Shown piece after piece: positions 5,964-6,015 of a stretch of 6,015 bases of DNA. The DNA is from Mariprofundus sp. Lineage in GTDB: Bacteria; Pseudomonadota; Zetaproteobacteria; Mariprofundales; Mariprofundaceae. Each line of letters begins with the position of its first letter. Position 1 is the first letter of the stretch. The stretch is taken from assembly GCA_015485035.1 (NCBI GenBank), contig WFUI01000176.1, positions 1 through 6,015 on the forward strand, written 5' to 3'. The notes beneath the pieces were generated by a model. It was given only the letters and a program-made list of their open reading frames with translations. It was not told where the DNA came from and did not search any database. The translations under genes and the position numbers were made by a program.

Positions 5964-6015
5964 ATGATAGCAACTGAATTCATCAAATTCAGTACATTGC
6001 CCATATATTTTTTAC
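5964..6015 (+). CDS. Possible start of a downstream gene, cut by the window edge
   Basis: ATG at 5964 is preceded by GGAG (5955-5958) with a five-base gap, and the frame stays open for 17 codons to the edge: MIATEFIKFSTLPIYFL. The hydrophobic stretch beginning at STLPIYFL could be the first membrane segment or a signal sequence. It is on the same strand as the gene ending at 5919, 44 bases downstream, with no terminator between. Too short to assign to any family. The ribosome site is the main support; the frame could still close beyond the window. Confidence 0.4.
   Translation, partial: MIATEFIKFSTLPIYFL
5973..5993. repeat. Perfect inverted repeat, 8-base arms
   Basis: ACTGAATT (5973-5980) and AATTCAGT (5986-5993) flank the five bases CATCA. 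It is A/T-rich and lacks an adjacent T run (the T run begins 15 bases later), so a terminator is unlikely. It may be a protein-binding site or an incidental hairpin within the start of the possible gene at 5964. Confidence 0.45.

Noticed and set aside
5973..6013. Inverted repeat plus T run as a terminator
   Set aside because: The T run begins about 15 bases after the stem and the stem is A/T-rich, so it does not fit a rho-independent terminator.

Overview
The window looks like chromosomal DNA from a Gram-negative bacterium, probably a proteobacterium. The left third carries the conserved order yceD-rpmF-plsX-fabH, and base composition is moderate (close to half G+C by eye) throughout. The sequence alone does not fix the lineage; a gamma- or zetaproteobacterium is a guess.

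Left block (1-2280, minus strand): a fatty-acid/phospholipid operon read right to left. It holds yceD (DUF177, cysteine-rich), rpmF (ribosomal protein L32 with a four-cysteine zinc ribbon), plsX (phosphate acyltransferase) and the first 96 codons of fabH (ketoacyl-ACP synthase III), which runs off the left edge. plsX and fabH overlap by ATGA. A strong sigma70-type promoter (TTGACC-16-GATAAT) lies just upstream of yceD, and a 16-base palindrome covers its -10 element.

Right block (2281-6015): two closely similar secreted or anchored serine enzymes of the class A beta-lactamase/SxxK fold, both on the plus strand (2542-3483 and 4873-5919). Between them, on the minus strand, is a polytopic membrane protein of the ATP/ADP translocase (NTT/Tlc) type (3536-4801). 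The first enzyme gene and the transporter converge on one symmetrical terminator. The transporter and the second enzyme gene diverge from a 71-base gap, and the second enzyme's TTGACA -35 overlaps the transporter's start codons. Both enzymes keep SxxK, SxN and KSG motifs, but neither shows the class A general-base glutamate (ExxLN). In its place both have a conserved YDPNxNGGLWVGKEYASG block. They may therefore be penicillin-binding-like acyl enzymes or hydrolases of unknown substrate, not beta-lactamases.

Right edge (5920-6015): a short spacer, then what may be the start of another plus-strand gene at 5964, preceded by a plausible ribosome binding site.

The part most worth following up is the paralogue-transporter-paralogue arrangement. 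Its function cannot be read from the sequence. No rRNA, tRNA, CRISPR array or insertion sequence was seen.
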